DNA of 64,000 nucleotides from Strongyloides papillosus (taxonomy: Eukaryota; Nematoda; Chromadorea; Rhabditida; Strongyloididae). The notes under the pieces were generated by a model that was not told where the DNA came from, ran no database searches, and saw nothing but the letters and a program-made list of their open reading frames with translations. A program made the translations under genes and the position numbers. The stretch covers positions 1 through 64,000 of the forward strand of contig SRSI01000026.1 of the NCBI GenBank assembly GCA_005656395.1, in the 5' to 3' direction. Of the stretch, positions 11,301-21,862 are shown in pieces (the first letter of the stretch is position 1; every line of letters starts with the position of its first letter).

Positions 11301-11559
11301 TCAAACAAAATGTATAAATAAAATTAAAAAACGTAGAAAAAATATTAACTGCTAATTAAAAATTTATTTAAATATTGTTTAACAATTGTCCAAAAATCTT
11401 TAAATGACGAAACACACACTGTTGAAAAAATGTTAATCGATATAATTTTATAGTTAATTGTATATTTTTCATTGATTAACTTAGTTTTTTATTGTCAGTT
11501 ATCTTATCGATCTATTTTTTGTTGTTTTGTTTCATTATCAATAATCATCTTCTGTTTAT
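8331..11559. other. AT-rich stretch without a recognisable gene
   Basis: Only short AT-rich frames are present. A further GTATCAAA word occurs at about 9414, in the same family as those at 7.6-8.2 kb and 11.56 kb. Nothing else was recognised. Confidence 0.5.
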
Positions 11560-11577
11560 CTGTATCAGACTTAAGCT

Positions 11578-12243
11578 ATGCATAATCATAAAATTAAAAT
11601 ATGGATGAATGAAACGTTTTCCCTATGCATGTTAATGAATTCAATGCTCATGATCAAAAATATTAGTAGGCATTGCAGGATATTGGGTTATGTTAAAAGA
11701 TTAGTAGATGTTAGAAATAAAAAATGTAATATTGAAGGTGAATGCAAATCCGGAGACATTCACCAAATTTATCAGTATTTTGTTAAAATCAAAGTTCACA
11801 ATATCATTGAATTTACTGAAGGATTTTTTCTAGGATGACAATGCTTTCTTTTACTAAATCGTTTATAATTCAAGAGATAAAAACAAGAAGTGGTTGAATG
11901 CTTATTCAAGCAAATTTTTGAATTAAAAAAAGACCACGATAAACAACAGCCTTTCATTAGAAAGCAAAAATTACCTATGGTACGCCAAACATGTCATACT
12001 ACCTAATATTGTCAAATCAATGGCAATGAAATACTATGACGTTATGAAATACAGATCTTAGTTTCTATTAAAGTTTTAAATTTCACTCGTATCATCCTCA
12101 CTTTACATCTCAGCTCTACTCCTTCTTTCTCAAGAAAACAAGAAAATTGTCGTAATGAGAATGCAGTGACTCTAGCTAAAAAGCATAATAAGAGTGATGC
12201 AATTGAATGGATTGAAATTTTATCCGATTCTAATTTGGATTAA
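11578..12243 (+). pseudogene. Possible decayed gene of unknown type
   Basis: An 86-codon frame (11578-11838) has a more protein-like composition (several C, H, D and E) than its surroundings. Protein-like words continue to about 12243 in shifting frames with stops; the last stretch translates as H-N-K-S-D-A-I-E-W-I-E-I-L-S-D-S-N-L-D. I do not recognise the family. It may equally be chance in a local patch of higher GC. A GTATCAGACTT word lies just upstream. Confidence 0.25.
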
Positions 12244-13079
12244 ACATTTTTATTAAAAAATATTTAAAAAAACAATTCATCTTGATATAGTTGTTTCTAT
12301 AAATTTAAATATTTCTACTATGGCAAGTTTAAAAACAATATGGAATAAAGTAAAAAAGATTGTGAAAATAAAATAGTCAACCATTTTTGCATGAATTTAA
12401 AGACTTATAGAAAAAAGTTTCAGGCATTCTTTCTGTTGAAAATCTGATTGATATATATCAATATTATTACATATATAAAAGTATTTAAAAAAACATTACT
12501 TACCAAAAAGACTTGCATTCGGATCAAAAGGAGTAATATTTTTTAAATGTAATCAATTTCTTCTTTCATTTTTTATAGCTTTTGTCAATAAATATAAAAC
12601 ATAGTAGGTTATGTGTTACAATTTTATTGTTAATGATATTATCATTTGTGATCAATGTTTAAAATGAAAACATTTAAAAATTTCTTCATACTTTTGATAT
12701 ACTTATTACTAATATTATCAAATTTTTGATATACTTGTTTTATAGCCATAAAAGTATTTGTGTAGTTATAAATGTTTCTGATATAAATATGAAAAAAAAG
12801 CTCTTATCAATTAAGAAACAAAATATACGAAAAGGTTGCATAAAACAAGTGTTTTGTAGGCAGTTTTTTTATCAATGAATCGAAAGGTACGAAAAATTTG
12901 TAGTGATTAGAACAATGATCACGATTTAACTAATTCATCAAACATTTTAAATTCTATCATTGAATGTCTGCGACAAAAAAGAATGTTAAATCTTAATTTA
13001 AAATGTTCTTTTTATATAAGGAACACACAAAATGAAAAAAAAATTCAATAGTTCTTTAAGAAATTCAATAAAATGTTCT
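12244..13079. other. AT-rich stretch without a gene
   Basis: No coding frame, RNA gene or repeat was recognised. Confidence 0.5.
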
Positions 13080-14780
13080 ACCTGTCAAGAAAATTAAAGC
13101 TTATTCACATTTTAAAAATATCACGCGACAACAAAAAGTGTTGTAAACGACGCAAAATATAAAGTTGCCAAACAAATTTTGTTGCTTTATTACAAATATA
13201 TGTATATGTTTGACATTTTTAAGTAATGTAACTTTTTTCTTCTTGATATTTCCTTACGATATTATGCTCATTTTATAGTCTAACATGTTATTTTATATTA
13301 TATTATGAAATATACTATCTGATATTTTAGTAGTAACATTTTTTTAAATTTAAATACTTCAAAATTATTTTTTACTATAAACGGAATTGCATAATATATT
13401 TTAACTTTTTATAAAATTGATTTGTAAATTATTTTAAAAAACGTTATAAAAGAAATTAGGTTATCAGATGAATATAATTTAAAAGAAAAATATAATTTAT
13501 AATAATTCAAACTATCGAAACATATTGAAAAAAATACTTATGGTATGTTTAATAAATGCTCTTTATGACGACATTTATAATTTTACATAATATTAAATAT
13601 TGTCTTGTAATGTATTGTAGAAAACAACATAAATTTTAAAACAAGAGTAACATTATAGAAAATGTCAAATTATTTAAGTAAATTTTAAATTACGGCTTAA
13701 ATTTTTAGACGCAAAATAATTGAGATAAAATTATTTTCAAGTCAAAAAAATTAGATTTTCGATAGATGAAACAAAATTTTTATATTTTATAAAGATTTGT
13801 ATTTTTTTATGTGTAATTTATTGTTATATAACTGTTAGTGAGGTATTTATATTTTTTTAAAATAATTGAGAGGAACAGTCAAAATAGCTGTCTTTTACTC
13901 ATTATGAAAATTTTTAATTATTTTTTTATCTTTTAACAATAAATTAGATTAAAAATAATCAATTAACAAATACTTCATTGTTTTTTAAACTGAAACATAA
14001 TTGTTATAAATAAAATAAGTTATTAGATAAAAAATAAACTACATGTATGAGTGGGAAAAAATTGTTTAAGGTGGAATTTCGCGTTTATGGTGTAATGGTC
14101 AGCATGGCCGCCTTCCAAGCGGCCGATTCGGGTTCGATTCCCGATAAACGCATCTACAAACTTTTTTCGAATAAAATTGTGTATTTTGTTTACTAATTTA
14201 TATTTACTATATTTTTTTACTATTATCAAACCATTTTATGTGACTTTTTTGAAAATTAATATGTTATTTTATAAATAAATGATTTTTTTTATATCTATTT
14301 TACTTTTATGTGAAAAATACATTCAAAATGAAATTATTAGAGAACCTTAATTCTATTCCCTTTGCATCTTTGTCAGTATGGTCTTTTGTATAATGTTTTA
14401 TAACAGCAAAATAACTAACTGTATAATCAAATTGCTACAATTTCAAATGAATTATTACCAATAAATTGTTTATTACAGAATTAATAAATCTGTGATTAGT
14501 GATCATTCAAAAAAAAACTTTTTCTGCAACAAAATTTATTTATAATCTTTTGAGATTAAAAAAATGAAAACAATATACCGAGTTTTCAATAATAAAAAAA
14601 TCTCACTAATGGAAAAAAACTTATTAAAATTTACTCAATGTAATTTTTTTATTCTAAAACATTCTTTTCCCAAAAAGACAACTGTTTTTATAATTGTGAA
14701 CTTTCTATTGAAATAATGTTTTATTATATTCTTATAATCTTCTAATGATTGATAGAAATTTTATTTTTATCACTTCCTAA
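13080..14780. repeat. Duplicated tRNA-Gly block, copy 1
   Basis: This stretch aligns by eye to 35320-35440 joined to 39706-41280, in the same orientation. Both start near an AACAAAAAGTG.TGTAAACGAC phrase and run through TAATAAATGCTCTTTAT, AATGTATTGTAGAAA.CAAC and the tRNA-Gly(TCC) gene to a shared CTATTAATGG- or CACTAATGG-type phrase beyond it. Divergence is substantial, but order and spacing are kept. In copy 2 a DIRS retrotransposon interrupts the block. Confidence 0.7.
14081..14152 (+). tRNA. tRNA-Gly(TCC)
   Basis: A complete 72-nt cloverleaf. The acceptor GCGTTTA/TAAACGC is followed by discriminator A, the anticodon loop CTTCCAA gives TCC, and the B-box GGTTCGATTCC is canonical. No intron. 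It is identical to the copy at 40536-40607. Confidence 0.96.
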
Positions 14781-15392
14781 TTCCATACAACTTTTTCTAG
14801 TAAGAATTTGTAGTCAATTTAATACTTTTACCGACAGTAAAATTGAATGAAAAGAGTAAATTAAAAGAATGTGTAATATGTCAATTTTTATTGGAAATTC
14901 AATAATTTAGAAATCCAGGTTTCACGAAAAAAATGATTTATTACAATCAGAAGAAGAAGATTAAAAAGCTTAATTAACTTTATTTGCTAATTCTAATATA
15001 GAGTAGTAAAGAAAAAATCAAAATGTCATTTGTTGTTGACAATTTCTTAGCTACATAAAAATCTGAAACTCTGTGAATTTTGATTAGCAATCAAATTTCG
15101 AAATAATTGTAGGTATAAAATGCAGCCAAATACTTCTTTATTTTTAATAAAAATATCTACAAATTTTATTAATAAAGCAATTATATAGTTTGTTCACAAA
15201 TTTGGACTTACCGTTTTTAAATGATTCTTAAGTCGTTTGTGTACCAAATTGTTTTATATATTAACAAATATTTAGAAAAAAATAATTATTATTTACACTT
15301 ATTAGATACTTATGTATTAAAATACTTCAAAAAAATGCAAAGAAAAAATTCGAAAACTTCGAGCTTGAAAATATCTCAGGTGGTGTCCGGTA
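14781..15392. other. AT-rich spacer between tRNA genes
   Basis: No gene seen. The frame running into the next tRNA is a by-product of it. Confidence 0.5.
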
Positions 15393-15464
15393 TCTCTGGT
15401 AGTATAGTGGTGAGTATCCGCGCCTGTCACGTGCGAGACCGGGGTTCGATTCCCCGCCAGAGAG
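15393..15464 (+). tRNA. tRNA-Asp(GTC)
   Basis: 72 nt with acceptor TCTCTGG/CCAGAGA, anticodon loop CTGTCAC (GTC), B-box GGTTCGATTCC and discriminator G. Intact. Confidence 0.96.
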
Positions 15465-16664
15465 TTTCTTTTTACTTTGGGACCCATAAAATAAAGTTTG
15501 AGACATTTTAAACTTTAATTTCTTAACTATTTTTTATGTAAAAATTATAGTTAAAAAGGCACTTTTTTTATATTTTTAGTAATGTTTTTTCTGTTTATTA
15601 ATAATATTTTACATTAAAAATATAAAAATATATAGTATAAGACTCAAAAAATACCAAAAAATGTTATGTACCTTCATAGTATAATTTTAGCTTTTCATAT
15701 AAAAAATAACGTTTAGTATTACTCTTTTATCATTATGTATGGTAACTTCCTTTTAAAAAAACATTTTAAATATGTTAAATTTATTTTCAAGCATAAAAAT
15801 GTACCATATATTAAATATTGGTAATCACCTGTTTCGATTTTCAAACATAAATATCTTCGTATAACTACACTCTTTCTTTGAATCTTTCAAAATTCTTTTT
15901 CTATTTCTTATCTCATTTAATAAATTATTCACAATTCACTTTTTAATCTATAAACATTTCTTTTATGTTAGATATGACACGTCAATGTCATCATAAAATT
16001 AGAATATAAAAGAACATTGACAGAGCTTGTCAACCACTTATTCTACTTACTAACTTCGGTAAAATAACTAGTTAACAAGCTCTAGTATTAAATAAAAATT
16101 TTTCTTTAAAATGATCTCCAGAAGCATGAATAGTAATGAGGAGAATGTCGGAGCTAATGTACATTTCCGTATCCTTAACATTTTAAAATATTTATAAAAT
16201 CAAAATTGTAATGATAAACTATTTAAATTTTGTAATCAAGGTTGTATTATTCTAAAAAGTTCGAACAAAAGCATTTTTTTGTTGAAAACACACTATTTTT
16301 GCTTTTAAAAATATTTATATTAATGTAGTTTCTAATGATATTTTATTAATTTTTTATCTCACAAACAACTGTAGTTTCATTAGAAACTTGTAATTTCTTA
16401 AGAGTCTATAAAAAATTTCCTAATGAAATTAATGCCATAATCAAATTATCATTGTTTTATTTAATATGAAAATTAAAATTATAAATTTTGTATAACAAAA
16501 ATTATCAGTGTAAATTCAAAGCTTTTACACAACAAGAAAGAATTTATTTAACTGATGATTCCAAATAATTCAATATTTTACAGTGGAATCTTTCAATTTA
16601 ACAGACTTAAATTTGTTCCATAAAACATTCAAATGTGTTAAATATGATTTAAAATCACATTTAA
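15465..16664. other. AT-rich spacer with one inverted repeat
   Basis: The only structure seen is AGAGCTTGTCAAC (16022-16034) facing GTTAACAAGCTCT (16071-16083), a 13-bp stem with one mismatch and a 36-nt loop. No gene. Confidence 0.5.
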
Positions 16665-17010
16665 AATGTAACCTCTGTATATTATTACTAGAAACCATTT
16701 CTGGCTTCATTTCAAAATTTTAAGAACTGAATAACCAACCTCAGAATTCATTAATTACCTCTAATCGGGCTTTAAAAACCAATGACTCCATACTAATACT
16801 AACCCACATTTTTTTCATTACATTCACATACAATTTTTATGTCAGTTAATACACAGAAAATACATTTATATGTTTTATAAGATCAATGTTTTAGTGAAAA
16901 TGCCAATAAAACAACTATATTATAAATAATAACAACATTTTGGAGTTCTTAAATGTTACAATCTACGAAATTTATTTCTACATCTTTAAAAAATGGATCT
17001 ACATATAAAA
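16665..17010. repeat. Dispersed duplication, copy 1
   Basis: Shares order and phrases with 31735-32075 in the same orientation, for example TTTCTGGCTTCATT/TTTCTAGCTTCATT, CTCAGAATTCA/TTCAGAATTCA, AAAACAACTATAT.AT.AATAATA. The family is not known. Confidence 0.6.
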
Positions 17011-17459
17011 ATAAAAAAGGGCACAAATTAATGAAAAATATATTAACAATTTCTCACTTAATAAAAATTAAATTTTTTTTGACTTGTGACTAATTTTACC
17101 GTTAACATTTTGCATATTAAGAATAAACATCACCTACAAATTTATTAAAATAAGTTGTTATTTTTGAATGATATTATTTTTATCTTAAAACATAAATTAT
17201 TTTCTACAACACATTCTAAATTACAGGATCGAATCTTATTTTTTTGTAAATTTATTAGTGCTTTCACAAAAAGCATTTATTAACATATCATGTTATATTT
17301 TTTAAAATGTTTCAATAGTTGAAGTTATTATTAGATATAATTTTTTATGAAATTATAATCATCAAATAGTTTAACTTTTTTTGTACTATCTTTAAAAATT
17401 AAACTTATAAAAGTTATAATAACATTATGTTTTTTTGGGACTCACCACTTTTTCTGAAT
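17011..17459. other. AT-rich stretch without a gene
   Basis: Nothing recognised. Confidence 0.5.
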
Positions 17460-17874
17460 GTTCAGGCAAAACATACATATAAAAAAACTATTGTTCAAAT
17501 AGTGTCGCTTTTTTTTAAAAAAAATATTTTAAAATAAGAATTAATTGTTTTTTTAATAAGCAATCAAATATATATTCTTTAAAACATATTAAATATAAAA
17601 ATTCTGGAAAAATTCATTAAAAACTTATTTTTTTTTCAAATTTTGTGTCCCCCTCTCCCATTTTCTATATGAGGTAAATAATGACGGCAGTGCCAAACAA
17701 GTGGTGCATTGCACTATCTTTACCAGAAAATAAATAAGACTATTGTAATTTCCTTGAAAATTACATAAAATGCATTTTTCTAATAATCGTTAACATTTTC
17801 GTGCCGAGTAAAATGGTTCATTATTTCAGAAACCATTCTGAAAAGACTTTTATTTATATACGTTTTGCCTGAAC
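17460..17874. mobile_element. Candidate MITE with GTTCAGGCAAAAC ends
   Basis: GTTCAGGCAAAAC at 17460-17472 is perfectly inverted as GTTTTGCCTGAAC at 17862-17874, with partial similarity continuing on both sides (TCTGAATGTTC against TCTGCCTAAACGTTC; ACATACATAT against ACGTATATAA). The ~415-bp interior has no ORF. Size, TIRs and lack of coding fit a non-autonomous DNA transposon. The superfamily is unresolved because the target duplication is unclear. Confidence 0.5.
17665..17714 (+). other. CTATATGAGG...CGGCAGTGCC motif, copy 1
   Basis: CTATATGAGGTAAATAATGA then CGGCAGTGCC (17685-17694), followed by a small hairpin GTGCATTGCAC. Three related copies lie at 34731-34783, 56422-56450 (minus) and 61404-61433. 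The family is not recognised. Confidence 0.5.
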
Positions 17875-19446
17875 GTTTAGGCAGAATTACAGTTTGCGTT
17901 TTTTTTCATGATTAGTATATAACTTTAAAGTATTTAAATTTATATAGTTAAATAATCACTGCTTTTCATCAATACTGTTATAAAATTTTTAAATTTCTGA
18001 ATCTATTGTTGTTGGTAAAAAGTTTAAAGAATGATTTTTGTTAAAAACACTAACAACTTTACACGAAATTAACTTTTAATAATATATTTCATAATACATT
18101 ATAGAAAACAAATTAGTTCTTATATGAAGATAATTTAATAATAAAATATTAAAATTAAAAAAAGTTACATTCCTTTAAATTGTCAAACATATATTTTTAT
18201 TGTCGCTCTTTGATATTTTTATGATTTGAATAAAATTTAATTTTTTATGCAGGTGGAGCATTATATTTAATGTAAAACTGTTCTATTTTTTTGTGTTTAT
18301 TCAAATTAATACAATAATAAAAGCATGATTTTTTTTTTCCAAGAACTGATAAATTTTTTAAAACATATAGTAAATATACAATATAAATTTCCGTAGTAGA
18401 GATTGAATCCATTCACATGTCTTACATGACTATTTTAGTTCAAATCTAAATTTAAACTTTTAAAATCTATCTTTGTATAAAGCCTTATTAATAAAGAAAA
18501 AAAATTGTTAACTTAATGCACCAATCGATTGCCATATTTCTAATTGATTGATTCTACACTTTCGATTCACTCTCATTACAATTATCTTTCTCTTAAAATA
18601 ATACTTTAAAATAGTTATTAAACCCTTCATTTTTCTATATTTGCAAATTTATAGAAAGAACCAAATTTTAACAACTTCCTAGAAAATGTTTAAAGATTCA
18701 TTCATATCATATCTAAAATAAAAAATTTATTGGAATTAAAATTATTCTCTAAAAAGATGTGTTTTAAAAAAAAATTGTGATATTAATTTTTCGTTTCTAC
18801 TAATTCCATGATAGAATACATTAAAAGTAAAAATTAATTAAAATAATTTCATAAAAAACTTTTTTAAATGTAAATTAGTTTTTGTGGTCTAAAATCATTA
18901 AAATCTATATCTTAAGATTTCTATTAAATAACTGATAATACTTATAAAAACTTTTGCCAAAATGAAAACCAAGTCTCTTGTCCCATTAGAGATAAAGAAT
19001 CACAGAAAAAGTAGAAAGTAAATTTTATATGATTGAAAAAAATATTTTAAAATGTCTTTTTATTTAGAAAATTTAGGGTTGGAATGAAAAATTTATAAGA
19101 TTAAAACAATTCTTTTAAATTAATCTAGCCAAAAATTTTTTTTAAATTGCAATTATTCTTGTTACACTTTCTACACTTATTGATTATTATTATAAATTTT
19201 TCTCTTAAAATATTAGTACCATAAGATGTCATGTCACTACATATTTATTTTATGTTACTCCAAAACCACACATTTTTTTATAGTAGAAAGTTAATAAATT
19301 TTATTAAAACGATCTAACAAATTTATTTATTTATTAAAAAAATCTATATCAATGTAAACGATGAATTATTTTAATTTTTGATAAAAATAAATATTTTAAA
19401 GGTATAAAAAAGTAGTAATTTTTCATTATAACATGCTATTTTAATA
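17875..19446. other. AT-rich stretch without a gene
   Basis: No coding or RNA feature recognised. The last ~60 bases hold a TATAAAAAAG box before the gene at 19447. Confidence 0.5.
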
Positions 19447-19779
19447 ATGAAAAGTATTAAATTAGTTATTGTATTTATATTACTCATTAATATATTATTA
19501 ACTGAATCTTTTGAAAGCAAAAATGATTTAGTTTCTAATAACATTGAAAGCATTGATAATTTACAACAGCCGGCTATTTTAAATGATGAAGAAGACACAA
19601 ACTCAATTGAAAAAAGACAAAGTAGATCGAAAAAAAGTAAAGCAAAAAGAAGAAGAAATAAAAATAGAAATATAAGTCAAATAAAACAAGCATTAACGCA
19701 ATTACAATCACAAATAGCCTCTATAGCTACAAGATTAGACAGTTTAACAACAACAGCAAGACCTAATGGAAGACGTTGA
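19447..19779 (+). CDS. Small secreted dibasic-rich propeptide
   Basis: This 110-aa single-exon protein starts with a classic signal peptide (basic MKSIK, then a hydrophobic core to about residue 20). An acidic Asn/Asp/Glu-rich propiece (22-56) follows. The Lys-Arg at 57-58 is a furin/convertase-type cut site exposing a following Gln. Next comes a strongly basic stretch (SRSKKSKAKRRRNKNR, about 60-76), then an amphipathic Gln/Leu/Ile helix (77-100). The last three residues are Gly-Arg-Arg, the usual signal for C-terminal amidation after dibasic trimming. Upstream there is a TATAAAAAAG box at about 19402, and AATAAA overlaps the stop. The layout suggests a secreted peptide precursor (neuropeptide-, hormone- or effector-like). 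No family was recognised and the function is inference. Both Arg codons and dibasic sites would be frequent in any Arg-rich protein. Confidence 0.7.
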   Translation: MKSIKLVIVFILLINILLTESFESKNDLVSNNIESIDNLQQPAILNDEEDTNSIEKRQSRSKKSKAKRRRNKNRNISQIKQALTQLQSQIASIATRLDSLTTTARPNGRR

Positions 19780-20495
19780 GAATAAAATATTCAAACTAAA
19801 AATTCTTTTCAAATATTTTTTTATTTTTCTACAAAATATAAAATATTTTTTGTTCTTAAACTGGCAAAAATTCTGCAGATAATTATAAATATGTTTTTGT
19901 CATTAAAAACATTTTGTTTTGAAAAGTGTAAACCTTTTAGTTTATTGGAACACTATTGTTAATTACATCTATAATATATTTTTTATATAGATTTATGTCC
20001 ATTTTAAAATAAACTTTTATAAAAAATTTATATATGTTTTTTTTATCAAAATATTTTATATGTTGATTTTTATAAGATTTTAAAAAACGATTTAAAAAGA
20101 TTAAATTGTTAAAAATTATATCAATATTGTTAATAATTATAAAATATCTAACATTTAAAGTAAAAATAAGAAAGAAGTGCCACAAATAAAAACATTTAAA
20201 CCACTTCACTACATTAAAAAACAAATCTGTATTCTTTTTTGTGTATAATCATACATTTATAGAATTACAATTTTATAAAACATTTAAATATATTGTTAAT
20301 AAAAGTTATTACAAAATTCTAAACATTTATAATCAAACTTTTATTTAACTTTTAAAATTTGCATTTACATGTTAATATATAGATTGTCTCAGTAGTTTTG
20401 TCGTTTTTTAATCACATTTTTTAATGATGATTTAAAAGGAGACGATTTTATTAAAAATTTTATTTTATAAATACAATAAAAATAGATATAAGCTA
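19780..20495. other. 3' flank and AT-rich stretch
   Basis: AATAAA occurs right after the stop of the preceding gene. A 95-codon minus-strand frame (19937-20224) is F/I/K/N-rich low complexity and is not accepted as a gene. Confidence 0.5.
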
Positions 20496-20499
20496 TAAT

Positions 20500-20777
20500 T
20501 GTAATCCTGGTAGATTCTTCGGGAGCCGTAGAGGCTCCCGGGCTTTTACAATATATAACCCGGAACTTTATACAATAGTTTATTTAAGCAAAGGGGAATT
20601 GTAGTATTATAAAAGTAAAGATATATAGGTTACTAATGTAATATATATTTATTAAATATTCTCCTTCCGTTCCTTATATAGGCCTCAAGGTGAGGGCGTG
20701 TTCTATCGGCTAGTTTCCTACATAGTTTGGGTATTGATGTACATACCTTTAGTCTGATACAGCGTCCCATGTTCACA
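20500..20777 (-). repeat. 3' LTR (left copy)
   Basis: 278 bp, TG...CA. It contains a perfect 7-bp hairpin GGGAGCC-GTAGA-GGCTCCC near its left end. The TATA box CCTATATAAGG (20672-20682) is almost symmetrical, so it could work on either strand. AATAAA words occur in the minus sense. Confidence 0.95.
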
Positions 20778-20787
20778 TCCCCGAATC
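20778..20787 (-). promoter_or_regulatory. Weak polypurine tract
   Basis: Reading the element 5' to 3', GATTCGGGGA directly precedes the 3' LTR. Only CGGGGA is purine-rich, so this is a short plus-strand priming site by position rather than by strength. Confidence 0.4.
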
Positions 20788-20949
20788 AAGCTTTTAATTG
20801 CTTATTAAAAGGTGACAATCTGAGGATTAAATGGTATGTACTTTACCTGGATTGTCTGTATTATCTATTTGGTATTTTGATTAATTAATTTCTTGATTGA
20901 ATTATAATTTAAAATTATATTATTTTTGTTGAGCAATTCTATAGACAAA

Positions 20950-21226
20950 ATGCCAAGAGGTAGGTTTTCAATAAGAATATGTTGAATAGCTTTCTTTTAT
21001 TCCAGTATCTGCTGCTTGTATGGATGAAAATATTGATGTTTATTTCTGGAAACGTCTCTCAATTATTGGATTTGTTATGATGGTTGTATTCCTGATTGCA
21101 TTTTTGGGTATTTTGTATCTTCTCTATCGGGAATTAACAGTCAAGAAGAGAAGCAATAAACGGGTTGGGGATCTTGAATCATTGTTACCGTGTAGTAATC
21201 AGGTAGTAGCTTTATATCGTGTATAG
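20950..21226 (+). CDS. Antisense two-exon gene for a single-pass membrane protein
   Basis: This gene lies inside the retrotransposon but on the opposite strand to gag-pol. Exon 1 (20950-20959) is ATGCCAAGAG, followed by donor GTAGGT, a 46-nt intron (20960-21005) ending TTATTCCAG, and exon 2 (21006-21226). Splicing joins the frame exactly: M-P-R-V-S-A-A-C followed by the downstream Met-Asp-Glu-Asn frame, 76 aa in all. The product has a short N-terminus, one strong hydrophobic helix (GFVMMVVFLIAFLGILYLLY, about residues 26-45), then a basic stop-transfer stretch (KKRSNKR) and a ~25-residue tail. No signal peptide and no known family. It lies between the 3' LTR and the acidic ORF, where accessory or env genes sit in other retroelements, but in reverse. 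The 3' LTR's near-symmetrical TATA box could drive it. The alternative is a chance frame of 67 codons; the in-frame splice pair and the membrane topology argue against that. Confidence 0.55.
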
Positions 21227-21862
21227 ATACTGTTGCTGTTCTTTAATAATTTGTTTATGTGTTATTTTGATGTTGATAAAAATTGTCCTTGATAATAAGT
21301 ATAATTGTTCGTCTTGTATCCATTTTTGTTTAAGCCAGTAAATAATTGAGGTAGCCTATATACGGGGGTGAGAGAATATTATAATAGAAAGTAAAAAAAA
21401 GAATACAATTATTGTAGGGGAATTAAGTAAAATATTTAAATATGGTCAAAATAATTGTATGAAAATTAACAATAGGTGTATAGTATAAAAAAATAGTGTG
21501 TGGGGGGGGGGGGTACAATAAATGTATATGTTAATATGTTATATAATATAACATATAGAGTAATGTTTGTCATATGAGAAGTTGATATTTTTCTAATATA
21601 CCATAAAGGTATTAAAAAAATGAATAAAATGGTTAAGAGAAGATTATTTTTATTATTAAAAAAATATTGAATTTATAAAAAAAATGATAAAAAGAAAAAA
21701 AGGGGGGATTAAAGCAAAAGCGTGGTATTTTTTTTTTTTTTTGTTGTTTTCAAGAAAAGAAATTTTTAGAAAAGCAATTTGTAGAGAAAAATTGTTAAGA
21801 GAAAAAGCAATTGGTAGTTGATTTTATATTATAAGATTGTAATAAGATTTCAGTTCTCATTC
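21227..21862. other. Non-coding 3' part of the retrotransposon
   Basis: A/T-rich with a run of 13 G (about 21502-21514), an AAAAAGGGGGGATTAAAG purine tract on the plus strand (about 21696) and a long T-run (about 21728). No frame of note. The G-run and purine tract may influence reverse transcription, but they lie in the wrong orientation for a minus-strand polypurine tract. Confidence 0.45.

Noticed and set aside
14023..15511. Frames covering the tRNA-Gly and tRNA-Asp genes
   Set aside because: Their only higher-complexity part is the tRNA gene itself.
17665..17694. let-7-like TGAGGTA in the CTATATGAGGTA motif
   Set aside because: Only the seven-base seed matches; the related copies lose it and no miRNA-type foldback surrounds it.
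19937..20224. 95-codon minus frame
   Set aside because: F/I/K/N/Y low-complexity composition typical of random AT-rich DNA.
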